From Olleya sediminilitoris (lineage in GTDB: Bacteria; Bacteroidota; Bacteroidia; Flavobacteriales; Flavobacteriaceae): a stretch of 64,000 nt of DNA. How positions within the stretch are numbered: position 1 is the first letter of the stretch; every line of letters begins with the position of its first letter. Positions 42,947 through 52,107 of this stretch are shown here, one piece after another. The notes under the pieces were generated by a model, which was not told the origin of the DNA, ran no database searches, and saw only the letters and a list, made by a program, of their open reading frames with translations. The translations under genes were made by a program, and so were the position numbers. Location of the stretch: NCBI RefSeq assembly GCF_016785945.1, contig NZ_JAEMEF010000009.1, positions 81,196 through 145,195 on the forward strand, given 5' to 3'.

Positions 42947-43753
42947 TTATTTTAAGCTTTCTAATAACTTTTCAGCAACTAACTCAGAGGATGCTGGGTT
43001 TTGTCCAGTAATTAAATTACCATCTTGGATAGCGTAAGCTGCCCAATCTTCTTTTTTAGAGTAGATTCCACCGTTTTCATTTAACATGTCTTCCACTAAA
43101 AATGGCACAACATCTGTTAAACCAACAGCAGCTTCTTCAGAATTTGTAAATCCTGTTACTTTTTTACCTTTTACTAATGGTTCTCCATCTGTTCCTTTAA
43201 CACCTTTTAATGCAGCAGGAGCGTGGCATACAAATGCTACAGGCTTCTCTTGAGTATTAAATTTTTCAATTAAAGCAATTGACGTTTCATCGTTTGCTAA
43301 ATCCCATAATGGTCCATGACCTCCAGGATAAAATACAGCATCAAAATCGTCTGCATTTAAATCAGCTAACTTGTGTGTATTTGCAATTAATGCTTTAGTT
43401 TCTTCATCTTTATTGTAACGCTCAGTATCTTCTGTTGCAGCATCTGGTAAATCACTACTTGGATCTATTGGTGCAGCACCTCCATTTGGTGTTGCAATAG
43501 TAATTTTAGCACCTTTGTCTAATAAAGTGTAATAAGGATTTGCGAATTCTTCAACCCAAAATCCTGTTTTTTTCCCTGTATCTCCTAATTTATCATGAGA
43601 TGTTAATACAAATAATACGTTCATTTCTTTTTCTTTTTTGGTTTCTATTTTATCTCCTGAAACGGTTTCAGAAGTTGTGTTGTTTGTGTTTTCTTTACAA
43701 CTTAAAGCTGTAATTATTGTTAGCGTTAAAGCTATTGTTTTTAATAATTTCAT
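42947..43753 (-). CDS. DJ-1/PfpI-family lipoprotein
   Basis: 268 aa. A lipoprotein signal (TIALTLTIITALSC, Cys ~19) precedes a DJ-1/PfpI domain (~45-268) resembling Hsp31/YajL-type proteins. The nucleophilic elbow is PVAFVCHAPAAL with the active Cys at ~178, preceded by DAVFYPGGHGPLWDL. Possible activity: glyoxalase III or protein repair, but an exported form is unusual. It lies at the end of the TetR-led operon, 115 nt after its last gene, with a repeat hairpin between. Confidence 0.85.
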   Translation of the reverse strand: MKLLKTIALTLTIITALSCKENTNNTTSETVSGDKIETKKEKEMNVLFVLTSHDKLGDTGKKTGFWVEEFANPYYTLLDKGAKITIATPNGGAAPIDPSSDLPDAATEDTERYNKDEETKALIANTHKLADLNADDFDAVFYPGGHGPLWDLANDETSIALIEKFNTQEKPVAFVCHAPAALKGVKGTDGEPLVKGKKVTGFTNSEEAAVGLTDVVPFLVEDMLNENGGIYSKKEDWAAYAIQDGNLITGQNPASSELVAEKLLESLK

Positions 43754-43790
43754 TTAAAATGAATGATTTAAAAATCAAATATCATCATTC

Positions 43791-43846
43791 TGAATACAGT
43801 CGAAAACCTTAGAATTTTTGCTATTATAGCATTACGACTGCATTCA
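43791..43846. repeat. Dispersed inverted repeat
   Basis: TGAATACAGTCG (43791-43802) pairs with CGACTGCATTCA (43835-43846), one G·U. It is of the same general flavobacterial type as the his-junction repeats (CAGTCG/CGACTG core). Confidence 0.65.
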
Positions 43847-43868
43847 TCATGACAATTAAAAAGGCTTA

Positions 43869-45029
43869 TTAGTAAGCCATTTTTACTATTTCTTCTACTT
43901 TATCTGGAGATAAACTTTGGTGTTCACCTAATCCAGTCCAACCACGATTTGTAAAACGTTCAGAAATTTTTTCTGCGGTTCCTTCGTAATCTTTAGTATA
44001 ATCTGAAAGCTTCGTATCAATACCTAATTTGTGGAAAAAAGCAACTGTTTTTTCAATTGCAGCATAGGCTTTGTCGTCTGTACTCCCTTCAGTTATATTC
44101 CAAACGCGTTCACCATATTGCGCTAATTTTTCCTTTTTAGATTCAAAATTAAACTTGTAATGACTTGGTGCTATAACTGCTAAAGTACGTGCGTGATCTA
44201 TACCAAATAATGCAGTTAATTCGTGACCAATTGCGTGTACTGCCCAATCGGTTGGTACACCTTTTTGTATTAACCCATTTAAAGCCATAGTACAACTCCA
44301 CATAAAGTTAGAAGCTGCTTTATAATCTGTTGGGTCTTTTAAAACCGTTGGTGCTACTTCTATTAATGTTTGTAATATACTCTCGGCAAAACGGTCTTGT
44401 AATAAGGCACCAATTGGATACGTCATGTATTGTTCTAAAACGTGTGTAAACGCATCGGTTAAACCATTTGCTAATTGACGTTCTGGAATAGACGTAATTA
44501 CTTGCGGATCTAAAATAGAGAACTCAGGGAATAAACCAGGTCCACCCATTGCAAGTTTTTCTTTAGTTTCTTCACGTGTGATTACTGCTCCAGAATTCAT
44601 TTCAGATCCTGTTGCTGGTAATGTTAAAACGGTACCGAAAGGCATGCCTTTTTCGGTTCTAATATTTTTGGTTAAAATATCCCAAGGTGTATCACCATCG
44701 TAAACTGCTGCTGCAGACAAAAATTTAGTTCCGTCAATTACAGATCCACCACCAACTGCTAGTAAATACGTAATACTTTCATCTTTTATAACTTTTAAAG
44801 CTTCCATTAGTTTAGCGTATTCTGGATTTGCAGGAATACCTCCAAACTCAGTGACATCAATGTCTACTAAAGCGGTTTTTACTTGGTCGTAAATACCATT
44901 TTTCTTGATACTTCCTCCACCATAAAGCAATAATACTTTAGCATCTGCAGGAATTTCTTCTTTTACTTTTTCTATTGTGTCCTTTCCAAAAATAATTTTT
45001 GTAGGATTTTTAAAATCAAAATTGTTCAT
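43869..45029 (-). CDS. Iron-containing alcohol dehydrogenase (YqhD/BdhA type)
   Basis: 386 aa group III alcohol dehydrogenase. NAD(P)-binding: VLLLYGGGSIKKNGIYDQV (~32) and LLAVGGGSVIDGTKFL (~90). Metal ligands lie in LANGLTDAFTHVLEQY (~186-201) and the motif VHAIGHELTALFGIDHARTLA (~263-283). This is the YqhD-like pattern, enzymes that reduce a wide range of aldehydes with NADPH. Fits an aldehyde-detoxifying role in the TetR-led operon. Confidence 0.92.
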   Translation of the reverse strand: MNNFDFKNPTKIIFGKDTIEKVKEEIPADAKVLLLYGGGSIKKNGIYDQVKTALVDIDVTEFGGIPANPEYAKLMEALKVIKDESITYLLAVGGGSVIDGTKFLSAAAVYDGDTPWDILTKNIRTEKGMPFGTVLTLPATGSEMNSGAVITREETKEKLAMGGPGLFPEFSILDPQVITSIPERQLANGLTDAFTHVLEQYMTYPIGALLQDRFAESILQTLIEVAPTVLKDPTDYKAASNFMWSCTMALNGLIQKGVPTDWAVHAIGHELTALFGIDHARTLAVIAPSHYKFNFESKKEKLAQYGERVWNITEGSTDDKAYAAIEKTVAFFHKLGIDTKLSDYTKDYEGTAEKISERFTNRGWTGLGEHQSLSPDKVEEIVKMAY

Positions 45030-45050
45030 CTTCTTTTTCTTTTTTGGTTA

Positions 45051-46058
45051 TTATATTTTTACAATCATTTTTCCTTTGTTTTTACCTTCAAATAAATCGA
45101 TAAAAGCTTGAGGTATATTATCAAAACCATCAACGATAGTTTCGGTATAGGTTAATTTGCCTTCAGCTAACCAACCTGATAATTTTTGAATGGCCTCTGG
45201 GAATTTTTCGGCATAATTACTAACTATAAAACCTTGCATTAACGCACTGTTTTTTACTAAAAATGGTTGTACGCTTATGCTTTTAGGTAATTCTGTTTCG
45301 TTATAAACCGAAATGGCACCACAAATTATAATTCTAGCAAATTGATTAATACTGAATAAAACAGCATCAGAAATTGGTCCTCCAACATTATCAAAATACA
45401 CGTCTACACCATTTGGCGCAGCTTCTGCAATGGCAGATTTCATATCTTTTGTGGTGTTGTAATTGATACCTTCATCAAAACCGAATTTACTTTTTAGCAT
45501 CTCGATTTTCTCATCTGTACCAGCAATACCAATAACACGTAAGCCTAGAATTTTAGCTATTTGTCCAACAACACTACCAACAGCTCCTGCTGCTCCAGAA
45601 ACTACAATGGTTTCGCCTTTTTTAGGTTTCCCTATTTCGGTTAAGCCTAAATAAGCTGTTAAACCTGTCATACCTAAAACACCTAAATAAGTACTTAAAG
45701 GTGCTTTTTCTGGATCTACTTTATTTAAGCCTTCTCCATTAGACACTTGTTGTGTCGACCAGTTTAGCATACCAGAAACATAATCTCCAACCTGAAATTT
45801 ATCGTTTTTAGACGCTGTAACTTTAGCCACAACACCAGAATGAACTGGCTCGTTTAACTTAAAAGGTTCAACGTAAGATTTTGCATCGCTCATGCGTCCT
45901 CTTAAATAAGGATCTACAGAAACATAAGCAGCTTCTAATAAAATCTCACCTTCAGTTATTGTTGATGTTTTATATTCTTCTAAAAATTCAAAATTTGAAA
46001 GTGTAGGTTTTCCTTCAGGTCTACTTTTTAATTGTATCGTTTTCATATTCTTTTTCAT
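45051..46058 (-). CDS. Zinc-independent NADP-dependent oxidoreductase (MDR, CurA/leukotriene-B4-reductase type)
   Basis: 335 aa medium-chain reductase. N-terminal LKSRPEGKPTLSNFEFLEEY, substrate part DPYLRGRMSDAKSYVEPF, and nucleotide-binding GAAGAVGSVVGQIAKILGLRVIGIAG (~154-179). No structural or catalytic zinc ligands are seen, as expected for the family. It would reduce the C=C bond of α,β-unsaturated aldehydes and ketones. The gene starts directly after the stop of the nitroreductase gene. Confidence 0.9.
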   Translation of the reverse strand: MKKNMKTIQLKSRPEGKPTLSNFEFLEEYKTSTITEGEILLEAAYVSVDPYLRGRMSDAKSYVEPFKLNEPVHSGVVAKVTASKNDKFQVGDYVSGMLNWSTQQVSNGEGLNKVDPEKAPLSTYLGVLGMTGLTAYLGLTEIGKPKKGETIVVSGAAGAVGSVVGQIAKILGLRVIGIAGTDEKIEMLKSKFGFDEGINYNTTKDMKSAIAEAAPNGVDVYFDNVGGPISDAVLFSINQFARIIICGAISVYNETELPKSISVQPFLVKNSALMQGFIVSNYAEKFPEAIQKLSGWLAEGKLTYTETIVDGFDNIPQAFIDLFEGKNKGKMIVKI

Positions 46059-46691
46059 TTATTCAATTACAGTTACAATCTCATCCATAGGTCTTCTAAC
46101 CTTTACAAGATTTACTAACCAATCTTCATCTTCTTTTCTATATCCAATAGGTAACATAACAGCACTACGTAATCCTTTTTCACGTAATCCTAAAATTTTA
46201 TCTACAGCGTCTGGCTCAAAACCTTCTAAAGGTGTTGCGTCTACACCTTCAAAAGCTGCAGCAGTTAAAGCTTCAGTAAAAGCAATGTAGGCTTGTTTTG
46301 CAGCGTGGTTAAAATTGTCTTCTGGATCCTTTTGTGGATACATGCTTAATAACATTTGTCGGTAATTTTCCCAACCTTCGTTTTTAAACCCACGAATATC
46401 ATTAGTTAAATCAAACATATAGTTAATACGCTCTGGTGTGTAATGGTCCCAAGCAGCAAATACTAAAAGGTGAGAACAGTCTGTAATTACAGATTGGTTC
46501 CAAGCAATTGGTTTAATTTGCTCTTTAATATCTTGGCTTTTTACAACAAAAATTTCAAAAGGTTGTAATCCAGATGATGTAGGAGCTAAGCGTGCAGCTT
46601 CTAAAATGCGTTGCACTTTATCTTCTGGTACTATTTTACCATTCATTGCTTTAGCAGCATATCTCCAATTTAATTTGTCTAGTAATTCCAT
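46059..46691 (-). CDS. NAD(P)H-dependent nitroreductase-family oxidoreductase
   Basis: 210 aa FMN-binding nitroreductase (NfsB-like). RYAAKAMNGKIVPEDKVQRILEAARLAPTSSGLQPFEIFVV (~11-52) is the classical FMN/phosphate-binding region, followed by TAAAFEGVDATPLEGFEPDAVDKILGL (~167) and MLPIGYRKEDED. It reduces nitroaromatics, quinones or related electrophiles. A paralogue lies at 54759-55418. Confidence 0.92.
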   Translation of the reverse strand: MELLDKLNWRYAAKAMNGKIVPEDKVQRILEAARLAPTSSGLQPFEIFVVKSQDIKEQIKPIAWNQSVITDCSHLLVFAAWDHYTPERINYMFDLTNDIRGFKNEGWENYRQMLLSMYPQKDPEDNFNHAAKQAYIAFTEALTAAAFEGVDATPLEGFEPDAVDKILGLREKGLRSAVMLPIGYRKEDEDWLVNLVKVRRPMDEIVTVIE

Positions 46692-46699
46692 ATTTATAA

Positions 46700-47365
46700 T
46701 TAGTTGTTTTTTGTGATTCTTTTTATATCGTTTGAATTAATAATGACTTCAGAATAATTTTTGCTATTAGCTAGATTTATCATTGCTTGAGCCATATTTT
46801 CAGGATCTGTAATTTTATATTTTTTTAGTTTTCCGAAGAATAAAGGCTGTATAACTTTAAATACTACTTTGCCAATAGTTTCTAATGTGCGACTTTCTTT
46901 TCGATCACCACCAATTAATGACGGTTGAAAAATGAATGTTTTCTTAATGTCTTGTTTTAAAACATCACGTTCCATTTCGCCTTTGATTTTATTGTAAAAC
47001 ACGCTGCTTTTTGAATTAGCACCTAATGCCGAAATGACTAAAAACGTTTCAATACCATTAGTTTTAGCTAATTTTACAGCAGAAACAGGAATACCGTAAT
47101 CTATCTTTTTGTACAAGTCTTTATTTGGCGTTTTAGCTTTGGTGGTACCAATACAACAGAAGACTTGATCTCCAGTAAAATCGCTTTTAAACTGTTCTAA
47201 TTCTAATAAATCACCAATGTATTGCGTGACTTTATTTGGTAAGCCTTGAAGTTTTGAACGTGAAAATAGCTTGATGCTTTCGTAACGCTCATCATTAATC
47301 AATTGGTCTAATAATAAACCACCTGTTAATCCTGATGCACCTAATATAATTGCTGTTTTTTTCAT
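46700..47365 (-). CDS. NAD(P)-binding oxidoreductase (atypical SDR/NmrA-like)
   Basis: 221 aa Rossmann protein. GASGLTGGLLLDQLI (~9-23) is the nucleotide-binding loop and QVFCCIGTTKAKTPNKDLYKKIDYGIPVSAVKLA (~69-102) is typical of NAD(P)H-binding HTATIP2/YbjT-like proteins. Second gene of the TetR-led operon, only 1 nt after the regulator gene. Confidence 0.85.
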   Translation of the reverse strand: MKKTAIILGASGLTGGLLLDQLINDERYESIKLFSRSKLQGLPNKVTQYIGDLLELEQFKSDFTGDQVFCCIGTTKAKTPNKDLYKKIDYGIPVSAVKLAKTNGIETFLVISALGANSKSSVFYNKIKGEMERDVLKQDIKKTFIFQPSLIGGDRKESRTLETIGKVVFKVIQPLFFGKLKKYKITDPENMAQAMINLANSKNYSEVIINSNDIKRITKNN

Positions 47366-47366
47366 G

Positions 47367-47951
47367 TTATTGACATACTTTTATACTGCTCCATGCTGAT
47401 TGATAGGCTTCTTCTAAATGTGCTTTATCTAATGTAAAAACACCACGTTTTTGGGTAATCATTAAAAACGATAATGGATTTATGGCATAAGCGTACAGTA
47501 AATAATCAGACAACGGTTTAATAATACCTTCTTGTCTGCCACGTTCCCAAAGGTCGAGTAGTGGTTGCAGGTGTTTAATACCTTCCTGTCTACTTAGCTC
47601 ATCAATCATTGGTGTGTTATCACATTGTGCTAAAAACATAGCATTTTCACACTCTTTAAGTTTAAAGTCCGCAATACGATTCCAAATTAATCTAAAGCCA
47701 GCTTCAACAGGCATGGTTTCGTTATAAGTTGCGAATGCATATTTAGTGTATTCGGCTTTCACTTCGACGTAAGTCTTATTTACTAAATCTTGTTTATTTT
47801 CAAAATATAGATAGATAGTAGCAGGTGAGACGTTTGCCATTTTAGCTATTTTACTCATTGGTGTTGCATGAAAACCGTTGTTGTTTACCAACTCGATTGT
47901 CGCTTTTACCAATGCGTTACGTTTATCTATACTTTTTTGAAGTTTTGCCAT
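47367..47951 (-). CDS. TetR/AcrR-family regulator
   Basis: 194 aa. The N-terminal HTH (~10-55) reads RNALVKATIELVNNNGFHATPMSKIAKMANVSPATIYLYFENKQDLVNKTY; the remaining helical part binds an unknown ligand. It is the first gene of an operon with four reductase/dehydrogenase genes and probably represses it in the absence of an electrophile or aldehyde. A palindromic candidate operator overlaps its promoter, consistent with autoregulation. Confidence 0.92.
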   Translation of the reverse strand: MAKLQKSIDKRNALVKATIELVNNNGFHATPMSKIAKMANVSPATIYLYFENKQDLVNKTYVEVKAEYTKYAFATYNETMPVEAGFRLIWNRIADFKLKECENAMFLAQCDNTPMIDELSRQEGIKHLQPLLDLWERGRQEGIIKPLSDYLLYAYAINPLSFLMITQKRGVFTLDKAHLEEAYQSAWSSIKVCQ

Positions 47952-47970
47952 TTCTGTTTAAATTCTCATG

Positions 47971-47998
47971 CAAATATACATAAAAATGAATGTTCATT
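47971..47998 (-). promoter_or_regulatory. TetR operon promoter with embedded palindromic operator
   Basis: On the minus strand TATATTTG (47978-47971) matches the −7 consensus. Just upstream, AATGAA-TG-TTCATT (47985-47998) is a perfect inverted repeat in the −7/−33 spacer, the expected position of a repressor site. Confidence 0.6.
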
Positions 47999-48088
47999 CT
48001 TTTTTTTTAACATAGGTTTATATTTTAGCAAAATATGTTACTTATTTATAAAATTAACAACTAAGATGAATGTGTAAATTAAGAGTAA

Positions 48089-49291
48089 TTATTTTAGAAT
48101 TGTAAATAGAAATGAGGAACCTTCACCAATTGTAGAACTCGCTTTAATTGTGCCTCCTGATTTGTTAACTAGCTTACTAACAATGGGTAATCCTAAACCA
48201 GAACCTTCATTACCGTATTTGTCTGTCTTAGATAGCTTGATAAATATTTTAAAGATTTTTTCTAGGTATTCTTCTTTAATGCCTGGTCCGTTATCGCTTA
48301 CAATAAACTTGTAATGAGTTTCTGTTTCAGAAATATCAACATTAACTTTTACTGTTGGTTTATCTGTATATTTTTCAGCATTATTAATAAGGTTAGTTAA
48401 AATTTGACCAATAATAACAGTATTAATGTGTAATTTATTTAAAGTAGAGGTAAAAGTAAGGTCTAATATTGGATCATTTGCGTAATACTCTAAAATGTCT
48501 TTTTTAAAGGCTGTAATGGTAACATCTTCTTTAACGTCTTCAAGTTGGTCTAGCTTAGTACTGTATTCCATTAAACGATCTAGAAATTTATAAGATTGTT
48601 CTGTAGATTTTAAAATAAGTTCAATAATATCAACTCCGTTGGAGTCAATCTTATTTTTATAATCAGCTAAAAACATTCCTGCCAAATTAGATATATTTGA
48701 TAATGGAGATTTTATATCATGAGAAGCAGCATACGCAAATTGCTCTAAATCAGAATTTTTTTCTTCTAATTGCGTGTTTAAGTCTTTTAGTTTGTAGTTC
48801 TTTTTTCTTAATGCTAAAAGGTTTATGACTTGCTTAGATAAAGCTTTTAGTGCTTCGTTTTGACTGTCTGACAAAACTCTTGGTTTAGAGTCAATAACAC
48901 ACAAAGTACCTAATGGCAAACCGTTTGAAGATTTTAAGGGTACTCCTGTATAAAAAATTACTTCTGGTCCACCAATAACTAAAGGGTTATCAAAAAAGCG
49001 TTCGTCTTTTCTAGCATCTTCAACAATTAGCGTATTATTTTTATCGTTTATGGCGTGACCACAAAAGGATACGTCTCTAGGCGTTTCGGTTGCGTCCAAA
49101 CCATAACTGGATTTAAACCATTGTCTGTTGTCATCTACAAGACTGATTAACGCAATTGGTACCTCACATATTTGGGCAGCGATTTTAGTTAAACCATCAT
49201 AATCCTGATCAGGTAAAGTGTCAAGTATATTATAGGATTTTAATTCTGTTAACCGTTCTGCTTCTTTAATGTATTTTTCTGGAGCAATCAT
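48089..49291 (-). CDS. GAF-domain sensor histidine kinase
   Basis: 400 aa soluble kinase without membrane helices. GAF sensor domain at ~20-160 (ALISLVDDNRQWFKSSYGLDATETPRDVSFCGHAI). HisKA-like dimerisation domain carries the phospho-acceptor H191 in AYAASHDIKSPLSN, and the HATPase_c domain at ~285-400 shows the N, G1 and G2 boxes (LINNAEKY, VSDNGPGIKEEYL, GSGLGLPIVSKLV). No response regulator gene is adjacent, so the partner is unknown. The GAF domain could sense a small molecule, redox state or light-type chromophore. Confidence 0.93.
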   Translation of the reverse strand: MIAPEKYIKEAERLTELKSYNILDTLPDQDYDGLTKIAAQICEVPIALISLVDDNRQWFKSSYGLDATETPRDVSFCGHAINDKNNTLIVEDARKDERFFDNPLVIGGPEVIFYTGVPLKSSNGLPLGTLCVIDSKPRVLSDSQNEALKALSKQVINLLALRKKNYKLKDLNTQLEEKNSDLEQFAYAASHDIKSPLSNISNLAGMFLADYKNKIDSNGVDIIELILKSTEQSYKFLDRLMEYSTKLDQLEDVKEDVTITAFKKDILEYYANDPILDLTFTSTLNKLHINTVIIGQILTNLINNAEKYTDKPTVKVNVDISETETHYKFIVSDNGPGIKEEYLEKIFKIFIKLSKTDKYGNEGSGLGLPIVSKLVNKSGGTIKASSTIGEGSSFLFTILK

Positions 49292-49351
49292 AAACTAATA
49301 GTGTTTGATATGCAATATACTATTTTTTTAAAATTAAGAATTCAAATTTTG

Positions 49352-49382
49352 ATATAATACATTGTTTTTTAATGTATTATAT
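49352..49382. promoter_or_regulatory. Palindrome in divergent promoter region
   Basis: 12-bp arms, ATATAATACATT (49352-49363) and AATGTATTATAT (49371-49382), spaced by 7 nt. It lies between the histidine kinase (leftward) and Old Yellow Enzyme (rightward) genes. A terminator role is unlikely there; a regulator site is possible. Confidence 0.4.
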
Positions 49383-49547
49383 GTATTTCATTTGTAAGAG
49401 AAATCATAGTGTTTGATTAATTTATAAATGAACTTGCTACATTTAAAGTTGAAAAATCTTTTTTATAACTGCGTTAAACTTTTGAAAAATTATCGTCAAT
49501 AAAATAGTTGTTTTATAATTTTGTAATAAAGACACATCAAAATTACT

Positions 49548-50636
49548 ATGAGCAAACAATACCTTTTAACACCTTACAAAAAGAATATTACAATTAATAA
49601 TAGAGTAGTTATGGCACCAATGACACGTAGTCGTGCTGATAATAATGGTAAAGTACCAACAAACGATTTACAAGGTTTATACTACGAGCAACGTGCATCG
49701 GCTGGATTAATAATTACAGAAGGATCACAAGTATCTAAACAAGCTGTTGGTTATATAAATACGCCAGGAATCCATACAGAAGCACAAGTAGAGGGTTGGA
49801 AAAAAGTAACCAAACGTGTACACGATAAAGGCGGAAAAATATTTATACAATTATGGCACGTTGGACGTATGTCTCATCCAGATTTTCATAATGGTGATTT
49901 ACCAGTTTCTGCTTCAGCCATAAATCCTAATGCTAAATCGTTTACACCAGATGGTTTTAAGGATACAGTGACACCAAAAGCAATGACTATTGATGAGATT
50001 AAACAAACGGTTAAAGATTTTCAAAAAGCAGCAGCAAATGCGATAGAAGCTGGTTTTGATGGTGTAGAAATACACTCGTCTAACGGTTATTTGTTTCAGC
50101 AATTTTTTAATGGCTGTTCCAATGAAAGAACTGATGAATATGGAGGTTCGATTGAAAATAGAGCGCGTTTCTTTTTCGAAGTTTTAGATGCTATGAAGGA
50201 AGTGATTCCGCAGGAAAAAATAGGAGCACGTTTTAATCCGTCGTTACATGGTATGTCTGGAATTACAGTAGATGAAGAAACTATTCCTACGTTTGAATAC
50301 ATTATTAAAAAGTTAAACGATTACAATTTAGCCTATATTCATTTATCTGAACCTTTTACAGATGTCTCTGAAGTACCTTTTGCTGTCACAGAAATTGCAA
50401 AACATTTTAGACCATTATACAACGGAACATTAATGATTAATACCGATTTTGATCAAGACAAAGGAAACCAAGTTTTAGAAGCTGGTAATGCCGATTTAGT
50501 TGCTTACGGAAAACCATTTATTTCTAATCCAGATTTAGTAGAGCGTTTTGAAAAAAATATTGAATTAGCAGATTGGGATAAAGACACATTTTACACCACA
50601 GGAACTGAAGGTTACACAGATTACCCAAAGGCTTAA
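49548..50636 (+). CDS. Old Yellow Enzyme family alkene reductase
   Basis: 362 aa FMN barrel. VVMAPMTRSRADNNGKVPT (N-terminus), IQLWHVGRMSHPDF (~99), FDGVEIHSSNGYLFQQF (~178-194, with substrate-binding His and Asn), ERTDEYGGSIENRARF and NADLVAYGKPFISNPDLVERF are all characteristic of NemA/OYE. It reduces activated alkenes, nitrate esters or nitroaromatics with NADPH. The TAATTTTG box at 49516-49523 is a −7 candidate. A terminator follows. Confidence 0.94.
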   Translation: MSKQYLLTPYKKNITINNRVVMAPMTRSRADNNGKVPTNDLQGLYYEQRASAGLIITEGSQVSKQAVGYINTPGIHTEAQVEGWKKVTKRVHDKGGKIFIQLWHVGRMSHPDFHNGDLPVSASAINPNAKSFTPDGFKDTVTPKAMTIDEIKQTVKDFQKAAANAIEAGFDGVEIHSSNGYLFQQFFNGCSNERTDEYGGSIENRARFFFEVLDAMKEVIPQEKIGARFNPSLHGMSGITVDEETIPTFEYIIKKLNDYNLAYIHLSEPFTDVSEVPFAVTEIAKHFRPLYNGTLMINTDFDQDKGNQVLEAGNADLVAYGKPFISNPDLVERFEKNIELADWDKDTFYTTGTEGYTDYPKA

Positions 50637-50657
50637 AGCCAATAAATAATAAGTAAA

Positions 50658-50692
50658 AAAAGCATCTAAAATTAATTTTTAGATGCTTTTTA
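50658..50692. terminator. Bidirectional rho-independent terminator
   Basis: 14-bp stem AAAAGCATCTAAAA (50658-50671) with its complement (50677-50690), between convergent OYE and transporter genes. Confidence 0.88.
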
Positions 50693-50718
50693 AATTTATA
50701 TAAAATTTTTATTTACAA

Positions 50719-52032
50719 TTATTTATGTTTAATTTTTAAAAGTAAAGGTTTAAATGATATAAATAATATTGTATAAATAAATAATAGTAATAAATACCAA
50801 GTATTAGATACTAAATCTAAGTAATCTATCTTACCATTAGAGAAGCTTAAAATCATTAAAACTTGTGCTCCATAAGGTAAAATACCTTGTACAATACAAG
50901 CAAAAATATCTAAAATTGAAGCTGTTTTTTTATTGTCTAATCCATACTCATCGTTAATCGTTTTAGCAATTGGACCAGTAATAATTATTGATACTGTATT
51001 ATTAGCAATTGCCATGTTTATAGTACCAACCAGAGAAGCAATTCCTAATTGTGCAGAGGTTTTGTTTTTTATAAGCTTTTTAATATTTTTTAATATGTAG
51101 TCTATTCCTCCGTTTTTAGAGACCAAAGCAGCTAAACCACCAGTTAATAGCGATAGTAAAAATATTTCGGTCATGCTTGTAAAACCAGTGTAAGCTAGTT
51201 TTGTAGATTCAATAAGTGTGAAATCGCCATAAATAATTCCTAAAAGTCCACCAGCAATAACACCTAAAAGTAAAGTTACAAAGACATTCACACCAATTAT
51301 AGATAATATTATTACCAATAAATAAGGTAATATTTTAACAATAGAATAGGTGTAGACCGTAGCGTCTTCAACATTAGTTTCTAATTCTAAACCTTGAATA
51401 ATTAGTATAGCAATAGTAAATAAAGCTGCTGGCAACGCTATTTTAATGTTCTGCTTAAATTTATCGCTCATTTTACAGCCTAGCGATTGGGTTGCTGCAA
51501 TGGTAGTGTCTGATATCACAGATAAGTTATCACCAAACATACTTCCGCCTAAAAGTGCGCCACAAAGTATTGCTAAATCTACACTGCTTTTGTCTGCAAA
51601 ACCAATAACAATAGGTGCTAAAGCTACAATTGCGCCAACCGAAGTTCCTGTAGAAACCGATAAAAATGCAGCAATTATAAACACACCAAAGTAAATGTAT
51701 TGTATGGCAATAAAGTCTAACCCTAAATTCACAATAGTGTCAACACTTCCTGTAGCTTTTGTTATGGTAGCAAAAGCACCTGCTAATAAATAGATTAAAC
51801 ACATGGTTAAAATCTTATCATCTCCACAACCTTTTAAAAGCGTTTCAATTTTAGAATTAATTGATTGTCTAAACATTAAAAATGCGACTATAATACCTAC
51901 GATAACTGCAATTGGCGCAGGAAGTGCATAAAAATCGTTTTGATAAATTCCAACACCTAAAAACGTAAATACAAATACGAATAGCGGAATTAAAGCTGTA
52001 AATTTTGGAGTAATTTGTTGTGGACTTGCCAT
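50719..52032 (-). CDS. NhaC-family transporter, probably methionine uptake (MetT-like)
   Basis: 437 aa with about 11-12 membrane helices, of the NhaC/YuiF superfamily; LCGALLGGSMFGDNLSVISDTTIAATQSLGC (~157-187) is the family core. Annotation as Na+/H+ antiporter is usual, but members of this family controlled by SAM riboswitches were assigned as methionine transporters (MetT). Here a SAM-I-like aptamer lies in the 5' leader, so methionine uptake driven by Na+ or H+ is inferred. Start ATG 52032. Ends at a terminator shared with OYE. Confidence 0.8.
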   Translation of the reverse strand: MASPQQITPKFTALIPLFVFVFTFLGVGIYQNDFYALPAPIAVIVGIIVAFLMFRQSINSKIETLLKGCGDDKILTMCLIYLLAGAFATITKATGSVDTIVNLGLDFIAIQYIYFGVFIIAAFLSVSTGTSVGAIVALAPIVIGFADKSSVDLAILCGALLGGSMFGDNLSVISDTTIAATQSLGCKMSDKFKQNIKIALPAALFTIAILIIQGLELETNVEDATVYTYSIVKILPYLLVIILSIIGVNVFVTLLLGVIAGGLLGIIYGDFTLIESTKLAYTGFTSMTEIFLLSLLTGGLAALVSKNGGIDYILKNIKKLIKNKTSAQLGIASLVGTINMAIANNTVSIIITGPIAKTINDEYGLDNKKTASILDIFACIVQGILPYGAQVLMILSFSNGKIDYLDLVSNTWYLLLLFIYTILFISFKPLLLKIKHK

Positions 52033-52048
52033 TTTTCTTTTTCATTTT

Positions 52049-52064
52049 AAAAAGGAAATAGCAA
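52049..52064 (-). promoter_or_regulatory. Riboswitch expression-platform element
   Basis: In the mRNA, bases 52064 to 52049 read TTGCTATTTCCTTTTT and can pair over 16 bp (one G·U) with aptamer bases 52159 to 52144 (AAAAAGGAGATAGCAA). It ends 17 nt before the start codon. Without aptamer pairing it could instead fold on the A-rich start region (AAAAAGAAA), hiding the start. The arrangement fits translational control. Confidence 0.6.
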
Positions 52065-52107
52065 TCAAAAAACAAGAAATATGAGTTAACATTTGTTCCA
52101 ATTAATT

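Noticed and set aside
45463..45654. Plus-strand frame inside the MDR oxidoreductase gene
   Set aside because: It lies fully antisense to a well-recognised gene and has no domain, promoter or conservation signal.
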